NCBI GenBank assembly: GCA_902764875.1
Contig: CACWXP010000019.1
Coordinates: 1-62,834, forward strand
Direction of reading: 5' to 3'
Origin: an uncultured Eubacteriales bacterium
GTDB taxonomy: Bacteria; Bacillota; Clostridia; Christensenellales; Aristaeellaceae
DNA length: 62,834 nucleotides
Shown here in pieces: positions 56,101-62,834 of this stretch. The notes beneath the pieces were generated by a model. The model did no database searches and was not told the origin of the DNA. It saw only the letters and a program-made list of their open reading frames with translations. The translations under genes were made by a program, and so were the position numbers. Positions within the stretch are counted from its first letter, which is position 1. The number at the start of each line of letters is the position of its first letter.

Positions 56101-56115
56101 TTCTGTCATCTATCG

Positions 56116-56154
56116 GGAGGGGCTGTGAAGAGCAGTCCCTCCTTATACTTTTTC
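56116..56154 (+). terminator. Intrinsic terminator after secF
   Basis: 10-bp stem GGAGGGGCTG / CAGTCCCTCC (one G-T pair), followed by TTATACTTTTTC. It lies between secF and recJ. Confidence 0.75.
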
Positions 56155-56173
56155 AAAAAAGGGAGACATCCCC

Positions 56174-57844
56174 ATGAACTTCACTCCTCGCTGCACCCCG
56201 GACTTCTCGCCGCTGGGCACACTGCCCGGCTGGCTCAGCGCGCTGCTGCGTGCCCGGGGCGTGGATACGAAGGAAAAGGCGGATCGCTTCCTGAACCCGT
56301 CGCTGAAGGATCTGCACGATCCATATAGAATGGAAGGAATGGAAACCGCGGTGAAGCTGATCCGCCGGGCTATCGCCGCCGGAGACCGGATCATGATCTT
56401 CGGGGACTACGATGCCGACGGCGTCTGCGCCACCTCGATCCTCCTGGAAACCCTGACGGAGTTGGGCGCCCAGGTTTCCTTCCGGCTGCCCTCCCGTCAG
56501 AAGGACGGCTACGGCCTGAATGAAAACGCGGTCCGCGAAATCAGCGAAAAGGCAAAGCTCCTGATCACTGTGGACTGTGGCATTTCCAACCGGGCGGAAG
56601 TCGCCCTGGCAAAGGAACTGGGCATGACCGTCATCGTCACGGATCACCACCAGTTGCCGGAAGAGCTGCCGGAGGCGGATGCCGTTCTGAATCCCCTGAT
56701 TGGAAACTATCCCTGCCCCTTCCTGTGCGGTGCAGGTGTAGCGCTGAAGATTTGCCAGGCACTGCAGGGAACCGCCGGGTTGGAAAAGCGGCTGGATCTG
56801 GCCGCCATCGCCACCGTGGCGGATATCGTTCCTCTGATGGATGAGAACCGGGTCATCGTCCGGGAAGGCCTGGAGCTCATCCGAAGAACCGGGCGTCCCG
56901 GGCTGAAAGCACTCTTGGAATGTTCCGGTACCGCCGGTTCCCTGCAGGCCGATGCTCTGGCGTTCCGGCTCGGGCCGCGGCTGAATGCCGCAGGCCGGCT
57001 CGGTGACGCCTCCCTGGCGGTGCGGCTGCTGCTGACCGGCATACCGGAAAAAGCTGCTGACACCGCGGGCAAAATAGAGGAAATGAACCGCCAAAGACAG
57101 AATATGGAGCGGGAGATCACCGCTGCCGCCATGGCGCAGATTGCCGAGTCTCCTTCCTTCACGGAAGACCGGATCCTCATCGCTGCGGGCGAAGGCTGGA
57201 ACCCAGGCCTGATAGGCCTTGCCGCCGGTAAGATCTGCGAGAAATTCTACCGGCCGGCGATTGTCCTGAGCCTGCCGGAGGACGGCGGTCCCGCTGTCGG
57301 CTCCTGCCGGTCCATTCCCGGCGTGAACATCTTTGAACTCCTGCTGGATTGCGAAGATCTGCTCGTCCGCTTCGGAGGGCATGCCCAGGCGGCCGGTCTC
57401 ACCGTGGCCCGGGAAAACATCCCGGCCCTGCGGGAGAGAATGAACCGGATCCTGCGGGAGCAGATCGATGCGGCCGTCTTCGTCCGCACCCTGGATTACG
57501 ATCTGGAAGTTCCCTTCCGGAACTGGACGGCGGAAACGCTCGCCGAGCTGGATCTGCTGGAACCCACCGGTTACGGCAATCCGGTGCCCGTGTTTCTGCT
57601 CTCCGGCGCCCAGGTTCAGAGCATGCGCCGCGTCGGCCGGGACCTCAGTCATCTCCAACTCCAGCTTCTTACCCCGGAAAGCACCCTTGTCAAAGGAATA
57701 GCGTTTTCCATGGGCGAGGAAGCGGAAAAGGATCATATGGACGTCGATGTCCTCTACCGCCCTGTAAGAAACGAATTCAATGGCCGCACCTCGATCGAAG
57801 CGCAGATTTCAGCCCTGCGCCCCAGCGGCATCCCCATTCCCTAA
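56174..57844 (+). CDS. recJ: Single-stranded-DNA exonuclease RecJ
   Basis: DHH/DHHA1 5'-3' exonuclease for recombination and repair, 556 residues. FGDYDADGVCATSI (motif I), DCGISNRAEV (motif II), VTDHHQLPEELPEADAVLNP (motif III, DHH) and the DHHA1 motif CEDLLVRFGGHAQAAGLTV are intact. Shorter than many Firmicute RecJ proteins, having little beyond the OB-like C-terminal domain. Its stop codon is the TAA of a CCCTAAA heptad, so the extreme C-terminus may be set by the repeat. Confidence 0.95.
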   Translation: MNFTPRCTPDFSPLGTLPGWLSALLRARGVDTKEKADRFLNPSLKDLHDPYRMEGMETAVKLIRRAIAAGDRIMIFGDYDADGVCATSILLETLTELGAQVSFRLPSRQKDGYGLNENAVREISEKAKLLITVDCGISNRAEVALAKELGMTVIVTDHHQLPEELPEADAVLNPLIGNYPCPFLCGAGVALKICQALQGTAGLEKRLDLAAIATVADIVPLMDENRVIVREGLELIRRTGRPGLKALLECSGTAGSLQADALAFRLGPRLNAAGRLGDASLAVRLLLTGIPEKAADTAGKIEEMNRQRQNMEREITAAAMAQIAESPSFTEDRILIAAGEGWNPGLIGLAAGKICEKFYRPAIVLSLPEDGGPAVGSCRSIPGVNIFELLLDCEDLLVRFGGHAQAAGLTVARENIPALRERMNRILREQIDAAVFVRTLDYDLEVPFRNWTAETLAELDLLEPTGYGNPVPVFLLSGAQVQSMRRVGRDLSHLQLQLLTPESTLVKGIAFSMGEEAEKDHMDVDVLYRPVRNEFNGRTSIEAQISALRPSGIPIP

Positions 57845-57926
57845 ACCCTTAAACCTAACCCCTAAAACCTCCAAGTCCGTCCCCAACCACCGGCCCACTA
57901 TCCACTCCCCACTATTCACTATCCAC
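57839..57926. repeat. Composite heptad array H (CCCTAAA then TATCCAC)
   Basis: Plus strand CCCTAAA, CCCTTAAA, CCTAACC, CCTAAAA (57839-about 57868), then TATCCAC, TCCCCAC, TATTCAC, TATCCAC in exact 7-bp register (57899-57926). Same order and same plus-strand orientation as arrays E and F, although here the flanking genes are on the plus strand. Confidence 0.82.
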
Positions 57927-57984
57927 TGCCGTGCTGTCGCGCCGCAGCGCGGCCCTTGACTCCGCTCAGAAAGGAGGAATCCAC

Positions 57985-60189
57985 ATGGCCTTTACTTCCT
58001 ATGAAGCCATGCCGCTGGACCAGATGCTGAACCGGGTGCAGAAATATCACCCCGGGGATGGCTACAAACTTGTCGAACGGGCATGGACTTTCGCGGAGAA
58101 AGCCCATGCCGGACAGATCCGCAAATCCGGGGAGCCGTATTTCACGCACCCCTGTTTGGTCGCGTCCATTCTGACGGATCTGATGATTGATCCGCCCACC
58201 ATCGCGGCCGGCCTCCTGCATGACACGGTGGAGGACTGTGAAGGAATCACTCTGGATACCATCCGCTCGGAATTCGGGCAGGAAGTGGCCGACCTGGTGG
58301 ACGGCGTCACCAAGCTGAACAAACTGGACTTCGCCAACCGGGAGGAAGCCCAGGCCGAGTCCCTGCGCAAAATGATTCTGGCCATGAGCCGGGATATCCG
58401 CGTGGTATTGATCAAGCTGGCGGACCGGCTGCACAACATGCGCACCCTCCGCTTCCAGCCGGAGGATCGGCGAAAAGCCATCGCCCGGGAAACGCTGGAT
58501 ATTTACGCTCCCCTGGCCCACCGCCTGGGCGTGTATGCCCTGAAGCAGGAGCTGGAGGATCTTTCCCTCAAATATATCGATCCGGATGGATACAACCGCA
58601 TTGTCCATCTGGTGGGTATGAAACGGGCTGAGCGGGAAGAAAGCATCCGCCTGGTGATCTCCGAGCTTTCCGAGCGTCTGGATGCCCAGGGCATTCATTA
58701 CGATATCGACGGCCGCTCCAAGCATTTCTATTCCATCTACCGCAAGATGGTGCTGCAGCAGAAGTCCTTCGACCAGATCTACGACCTCATCGCGATTCGG
58801 GTCATCGTGGATACCATTCCGGACTGCTACACCGTCCTGGGTATCGTCCACACCCTCTGGAACCAGGTGCCCGGCCGGTTCAAGGACTATATCTCCGTTC
58901 CGAAGGCAAACATGTATCAGTCTCTGCATACAACGGTGGTCGGCGGCCGGAGAATTCCCTTCCCCTTCGAGGTCCAGATCCGAACCTGGGAAATGCACCG
59001 GGTCGCGGAATACGGCATTGCGGCCCACTGGCGCTACAAGGAAGGCGCCTCTCAGGAGGACAACCTGGATCATAAACTGTTCTGGGTGCGCCAGATGCTG
59101 GACTGGCAGACAGAAACCCGGGATTCCCGGGAATTCCTGGACACCCTGAAAACCGACCTTTTCTCTGAGGAGGTTTTCCTCTTCACACCCAAGGGCGACG
59201 TCATCTCCATGCCCAAAGGCGCAACGCCCCTGGACTTTGCCTACCGGATCCATTCCGCCGTCGGCAACCAGTGTGTCGGCGCCCGGGTAAACGGAAAAAT
59301 CATTCCCCTGGATACAGCCCTGTCCACCGGCGATCGGGTGGAGATCATCACCTCCGCCTCCTCCAAGGGACCGAGCACCGACTGGCTGCGCATCTGCAAA
59401 ACGCCCCAGGCCAAGGCGAAAATCCGCCAGTTCCTGAAAAAATCCCTCAAGGAAGAAAACATCGATCTGGGCCGCAGCATTATTGAAAAGGAATGCACCC
59501 GCCGCGGCGTGAAGATGTCCGATATCGTAAAGCCGGAATACTACGAGCCGCTCCTTCGGAAGTACGGTTTCCTGGATTTCGAGGATATATGCGGCGCCGT
59601 CGGCTACGGCGGCATGGCCGCCATCTATGTGGTTTCCCGCCTGCTGGAAGAGCAGAAGGCGAAGGAAGCTCCACCCCAGCCCATCAAGACCGTCAACGAT
59701 CTTGTTTCCACCGAGCAGCAGCTGTCCCAGCGCCGGGCCCATCACGGCATCGTCATGACCGGCTCCGAGGATCTGGATATCCCGGTCCGCTTTGCCAAGT
59801 GCTGCTCCCCCGTTCCTGGGGATGAAATCGTCGGCTATATCACCCGCGGCCGCGGCGTCACCATCCATAAAGCGGAATGCGTCAATGTCGCCGCCGGCGA
59901 GGATGAGCGCAAGGTGGCCGTGGAATGGGCGCTGGACGGCGAAGGCACATTCTCCGCAACCATCACCATCCTGGCCTACGATCGGGTGAACATGCTCGGC
60001 GAAATCGCCACGATCATCGGGGAAAACGGTGTGTCCATCCGGGCCGCCTCCATCCAGTCCAGCGGCAAAACCCGGATTTCCACCCTCCGCCTGACCCTCG
60101 ACGTCCATTCCCGGGAAGAGATGGAACGGGTCATCAAGGCCCTCCGCAACAAGTCCGACATCCTGGATGTCTACCGCACTGCTACCTAA
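57985..60189 (+). CDS. relA: Bifunctional (p)ppGpp synthetase/hydrolase (Rsh)
   Basis: Stringent-response enzyme, 734 residues. HD hydrolase: [10 protein letters not shown] and [11 protein letters not shown] with downstream HD ligands; synthetase: [12 protein letters not shown] and [14 protein letters not shown]; then TGS ([20 protein letters not shown]), a helical/zinc-finger-like region with [16 protein letters not shown], and a C-terminal ACT domain. Both catalytic halves appear intact. ATG 57985 has AAGGAGG. It leads dtd, its usual neighbour in Firmicutes. Confidence 0.96.
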   Translation: MAFTSYEAMPLDQMLNRVQKYHPGDGYKLVERAWTFAEKAHAGQIRKSGEPYFTHPCLVASILTDLMIDPPTIAAGLLHDTVEDCEGITLDTIRSEFGQEVADLVDGVTKLNKLDFANREEAQAESLRKMILAMSRDIRVVLIKLADRLHNMRTLRFQPEDRRKAIARETLDIYAPLAHRLGVYALKQELEDLSLKYIDPDGYNRIVHLVGMKRAEREESIRLVISELSERLDAQGIHYDIDGRSKHFYSIYRKMVLQQKSFDQIYDLIAIRVIVDTIPDCYTVLGIVHTLWNQVPGRFKDYISVPKANMYQSLHTTVVGGRRIPFPFEVQIRTWEMHRVAEYGIAAHWRYKEGASQEDNLDHKLFWVRQMLDWQTETRDSREFLDTLKTDLFSEEVFLFTPKGDVISMPKGATPLDFAYRIHSAVGNQCVGARVNGKIIPLDTALSTGDRVEIITSASSKGPSTDWLRICKTPQAKAKIRQFLKKSLKEENIDLGRSIIEKECTRRGVKMSDIVKPEYYEPLLRKYGFLDFEDICGAVGYGGMAAIYVVSRLLEEQKAKEAPPQPIKTVNDLVSTEQQLSQRRAHHGIVMTGSEDLDIPVRFAKCCSPVPGDEIVGYITRGRGVTIHKAECVNVAAGEDERKVAVEWALDGEGTFSATITILAYDRVNMLGEIATIIGENGVSIRAASIQSSGKTRISTLRLTLDVHSREEMERVIKALRNKSDILDVYRTAT

Positions 60190-60199
60190 GGAGGTTTTT

Positions 60200-60649
60200 A
60201 TGCGCTGTGTAGTCCAAAGAGTCACTTCATCTTCCGTCACCGTGGACGGAGTCGTTTCCGGCCAAATCGATGCAGGCCTGATGGTGCTCATCGGCGTCTC
60301 CGTCGATGACACGGAAGCCGATCTCAAATATATGGCGGAAAAAGTTCCGAACCTCCGCATCTTTGACGATGAAAACGGCGTCATGAACCGCTCTGTTCTG
60401 GATGTGGGCGGCAGCATTCTCGCCGTCTCCCAGTTCACCCTCTACGGAGACGCCCGGGGAGGCCGCCGGCCTTCCTATATCCGGGCCGCCAAACCCGACA
60501 AGGCAGATGAGCTCTACGAAAAGTTGATCGCCCGCTGGCGGGAAAAAGGCATTCATGTGGAAACCGGTGTTTTCCGCACGGAAATGAAGGTGTCGCTCAT
60601 CAACGACGGCCCCGTCACCATACTGCTGGACAGCGAAAAGACTTTCTGA
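60200..60649 (+). CDS. dtd: D-aminoacyl-tRNA deacylase
   Basis: Hydrolyses D-amino acids mischarged on tRNA; 149 residues. [17 protein letters not shown] at the start, [17 protein letters not shown] (catalytic Thr region) and [11 protein letters not shown] (normally NxGPVT) are the family motifs. ATG 60200 follows AAGGAGG directly after the rsh stop. A weak hairpin with arms CTGAAAA / TTTTCAG (60646-60677) follows the stop. Confidence 0.96.
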   Translation: MRCVVQRVTSSSVTVDGVVSGQIDAGLMVLIGVSVDDTEADLKYMAEKVPNLRIFDDENGVMNRSVLDVGGSILAVSQFTLYGDARGGRRPSYIRAAKPDKADELYEKLIARWREKGIHVETGVFRTEMKVSLINDGPVTILLDSEKTF

Positions 60650-60739
60650 AAACAGAACCGGAAAGCTCCGTTTTCAGACATACTCCTCTTAGCAGTCGTA
60701 AAAAACGATGCGGCCGCAAAACGATCCCGAGGTATCGCA

Positions 60740-61306
60740 ATGAACATCAAAACGCTCACCGTAGGCCCCGTGGCCACCTGCTGCTACATTCTCAGTAAGG
60801 AGGACCGTCAGGACTGCATCGTCATTGATCCCGGCGCGGAACCGGAGCGCATCCGCCGCGCGGCAGACGGAAAAAAAATAGCCGCGGTCCTTCTGACCCA
60901 CGGCCACTTTGATCATATCGGCGCCGTCTCCGCCTTGATGGACAAAGACACCGCTCTGCTGATTCATGAGCTGGACGCCCCGATGCTGGGTGATCCGGTG
61001 CTGAATGTTTCCCGCCTCCTGATGAACCGGGAAACCATAGCCCCGGCCGCCACGGACCTGCTGCAGGAGGGCAGCCGTCGCACCCTGGCCGGTCTGGAAA
61101 TCGAAGTGCTGCATACGCCCGGTCATACCCCGGGCAGCGTCTGCTACCGGATTGAGGATCACCTCTTCACCGGGGATACGCTCTTTGAACACGGCTGGGG
61201 ACGCACCGACTTCCCCGGCGGAGACGAACACGCCCTGTTCGCCTCCCTCCGCCGTATCATGCCCCTGGCCAAAACCATGCCCTTCCATCCCGGGCATGAA
61301 ACCTGA
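60740..61306 (+). CDS. MBL-fold metallo-hydrolase (glyoxalase II-like)
   Basis: A 188-residue metallo-beta-lactamase-fold protein. THGHFDHIGA (HxHxDH), LHTPGHTPGSVCYRIEDHLFTGDTLFEHGWGRTDFPGG and FHPGHET supply the metal ligands. It lacks the C-terminal domain of true glyoxalase II, like the YcbL/YqgX group. It sits between dtd and hemZ as commonly seen in Clostridia. Confidence 0.92.
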   Translation: MNIKTLTVGPVATCCYILSKEDRQDCIVIDPGAEPERIRRAADGKKIAAVLLTHGHFDHIGAVSALMDKDTALLIHELDAPMLGDPVLNVSRLLMNRETIAPAATDLLQEGSRRTLAGLEIEVLHTPGHTPGSVCYRIEDHLFTGDTLFEHGWGRTDFPGGDEHALFASLRRIMPLAKTMPFHPGHET

Positions 61307-61328
61307 CTGAACTGAAGGGAGGATTCCC

Positions 61329-62741
61329 GTGTCTGAGCTGTCCGCCGCCCTCGAAACCATCCAGCCGGAGCTGCTTGCCATGACCCGGCTTTTTGGCCTT
61401 CCGGACGCATACTGGGATCCACCCGCCCGCTATAGAATGCAGACCGAGGAACTGCCGGAAATCTATCGGATCACTTTCACCTTTGAAAACCTGTCTGCTG
61501 CCCGGGAAGCCGCCATTCCTTCCGATCCGGATCCCCGTGTGCAGCAGCTTCATCGCCGCCGGGCCGCCCGGCGCCTGTGCAAACAAACGCTATATAATCT
61601 GCTCCGTAAAATGACCGGAATGCATCCCCCCTGGGGAAGCCTCACCGGTGTCCGCCCGACCCATCTGATGCTGGAAGCTCTGGCGGAAGGCCTGTCTCCG
61701 GAAGCCGCGGTGGAACGGCTTGTCCGGGACTATGACGTAACGTTGCCGAAAGCAGAACTGTTGGCGGAAATCGCCGCGGTTCAGCGTCAGCTGCCAGCCC
61801 CCGGCGATGCGTTCATGGATGTCTATATCGGCATTCCCTTCTGCACCACCCGCTGTGCCTATTGCTCCTTCTCTTCCGGCGAAATCGGGGACGGCCGTCT
61901 GGTTGCACCGTATATGGAAGCGCTGGAGCGGGAAATCCGCGCCTGCGCGCCGCTGATTTCCTCCACCGGCCGCAGTCTCCGGGCCCTGTATGTGGGCGGC
62001 GGAACCCCCACGGCCCTGCCGGAAAAAGAGTTCCATCATCTGCTTTCCCTGATCCGGGAATGCTTTCCAAACGCCTGTGAAACGACGGTGGAAGCCGGCC
62101 GGCCGGATACCCTGTCCCGTGAGAAACTCCGGGCCATCCGGGAGGCAGAAATCTCCAGGATTTCCATCAACCCCCAGACCATGAATGACCGAACGCTGCA
62201 GGTCATCGGCCGGGCGCATACCGCACAGCAGGTACGCGATGCCTATGCCCTGGCCCGGGAGGAAGGCATTCCACATATCAATATGGATGTCATCGCCGGA
62301 CTGCCCGGAGAAAACGAAGCCGATTTCGACTGTACCCTGGCCGAGGCAGTCCGGCTGCATCCGGAAAGTCTCACAGTCCATACCCTGGCCATCAAGCGTT
62401 CATCCCGCATGTCGCTGGAGAACGCGCCGCTGCCGGACGGTGATATGACCGCGCGCATGGTTACCCGCGGGCTGAAAACCGCCCGGACGCTCGGCATGGT
62501 ACCCTATTATCTGTACCGCCAGAAATACATGGCCGGCAATCTGGAAAACACCGGATATGCCCTGCCCGGCCACGCCTGCCTCTACAATGTGGATATGATG
62601 GAGGAAACCTCCCATATTCTTGCACTGGGCGCCGGCGGCATCTCCAAGAAAATCTTCCCGGAGGAAGGCCATATCGAGCGTGCACCCAATGTTGCCAATA
62701 TTCAGGAGTATATCACCCGTGTGGATGAAATGATTCAATAG
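61329..62741 (+). CDS. hemZ: Coproporphyrinogen dehydrogenase HemZ-like radical SAM protein
   Basis: Radical SAM enzyme of the HemN/HemZ group, 470 residues. The N-terminal region has RRAARRLCKQTLYNLLRK and PPWGSLTGVRPTHL, typical of HemZ; the cluster motif is CTTRCAYC (CX3CX2C), followed by YVGGGTPTALPEKE and RISINPQTMNDRTL. HemZ proteins are often present in anaerobes without a full haem pathway, so the reaction in this organism is unsure. The reading frame stops at the junction with a group II intron: the last codons ATT CAA are followed by TAG, probably from the intron end, so a short C-terminal tail may be lost. Confidence 0.9.
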   Translation: MSELSAALETIQPELLAMTRLFGLPDAYWDPPARYRMQTEELPEIYRITFTFENLSAAREAAIPSDPDPRVQQLHRRRAARRLCKQTLYNLLRKMTGMHPPWGSLTGVRPTHLMLEALAEGLSPEAAVERLVRDYDVTLPKAELLAEIAAVQRQLPAPGDAFMDVYIGIPFCTTRCAYCSFSSGEIGDGRLVAPYMEALEREIRACAPLISSTGRSLRALYVGGGTPTALPEKEFHHLLSLIRECFPNACETTVEAGRPDTLSREKLRAIREAEISRISINPQTMNDRTLQVIGRAHTAQQVRDAYALAREEGIPHINMDVIAGLPGENEADFDCTLAEAVRLHPESLTVHTLAIKRSSRMSLENAPLPDGDMTARMVTRGLKTARTLGMVPYYLYRQKYMAGNLENTGYALPGHACLYNVDMMEETSHILALGAGGISKKIFPEEGHIERAPNVANIQEYITRVDEMIQ

Positions 62742-62834
62742 GGTAGAGGGAGGGCGTTAGCCCTCGCCCCTCCCGTTGCACCGTACGTACCGGTCAGGTA
62801 TACGGCGCTACATCGTAACATGGGTTCAAGTATT
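62738..62834 (-). mobile_element. Group II intron, 3' end (domains V-VI), partial
   Basis: On the minus strand, 62778-62809 reads as a domain V hairpin: it begins AGCGCCGTATAC, has a CTGACCG tip and closes GTACGTACGGTGC. Domain VI follows (GAGGGC-TAAC-GCCCTC upper stem, bulged A in CTACCC) and runs to the hemZ stop. The rest of the intron, including any reverse transcriptase, lies beyond the right edge. The assignment rests on the domain V pattern and on resemblance to known bacterial intron ends. Confidence 0.7.

Noticed and set aside
57919-60438. 839-codon minus-strand frame opposite rsh and dtd
   Set aside because: Spans two clear plus-strand genes with well-spaced ribosome sites; no recognisable protein.

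Overview
The window is a high-GC chromosomal segment from a Gram-positive bacterium, most likely a gut or rumen Clostridia. Supporting genes are CtsR/ClpC, ZapA, HemZ, a bifunctional Rsh, a TSCPD-domain protein, SpoIIE-type phosphatases and LplB/YtcP-type sugar permeases. Genus and species cannot be read from the sequence. No tRNA, rRNA or CRISPR array was seen.

Layout. 1-2654 (+): end of tuf, a TSCPD protein and a DEAD-box helicase, closed by a bidirectional terminator. 2720-3273 (-): a small zinc-ribbon gene behind a long, apparently structured leader RNA with its own promoter. 3330-7421 (-): ctsR, clpC carrying an N-terminal McsA-like zinc domain, and araD, behind a promoter with a CtsR box. 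7489-18035 (-): a housekeeping run (serine hydrolase, amino-acid kinase, shikimate kinase, histidine kinase/response regulator, MutS2, U32 protease, ZapA, cyclophilin). Many of its gene junctions carry 7-bp tandem repeats. 18113-27254: a double GNAT acetyltransferase, an unusual non-coding island, a decapitated AAA-ATPase, two divergent SpoIIE-type phosphatases and two Nudix hydrolases.

27242-51174 is a carbohydrate locus that reads as a scavenging system for rhamnogalacturonan-I (pectin) fragments. An AraC regulator and rhaB-rhaA-rhaD form one operon. Divergent from it are two permeases, a binding protein and a GH112 phosphorylase that in this setting should split galactosyl-rhamnose into Gal-1-P and L-rhamnose. 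Next come rhamnose mutarotase and a LacI regulator. Divergent from lacI is a second operon with a GH105 hydrolase, a second ABC importer, a NodB-fold deacetylase, a PL22-like lyase, two SGNH acetylesterases and a TIM-barrel epimerase; a GH2 enzyme faces it. None of the enzymes has a visible signal peptide, so oligosaccharides are probably imported and then dismantled in the cytoplasm. Neither importer encodes its ATPase here.

51175-62741: a secreted M4 metalloprotease (-), then on + secD-secF, recJ, rsh, dtd, an MBL hydrolase and hemZ. The window ends inside the 3' end of a minus-strand group II intron that abuts, and probably truncates, hemZ.

The most unusual signals are: heptameric intergenic repeats with fixed polarity that contain the stop codons of at least six genes; the candidate structured RNA upstream of the zinc-ribbon gene; the McsA-like/ClpC fusion with a second internal start; and the complete galactosyl-rhamnose phosphorolysis pathway.
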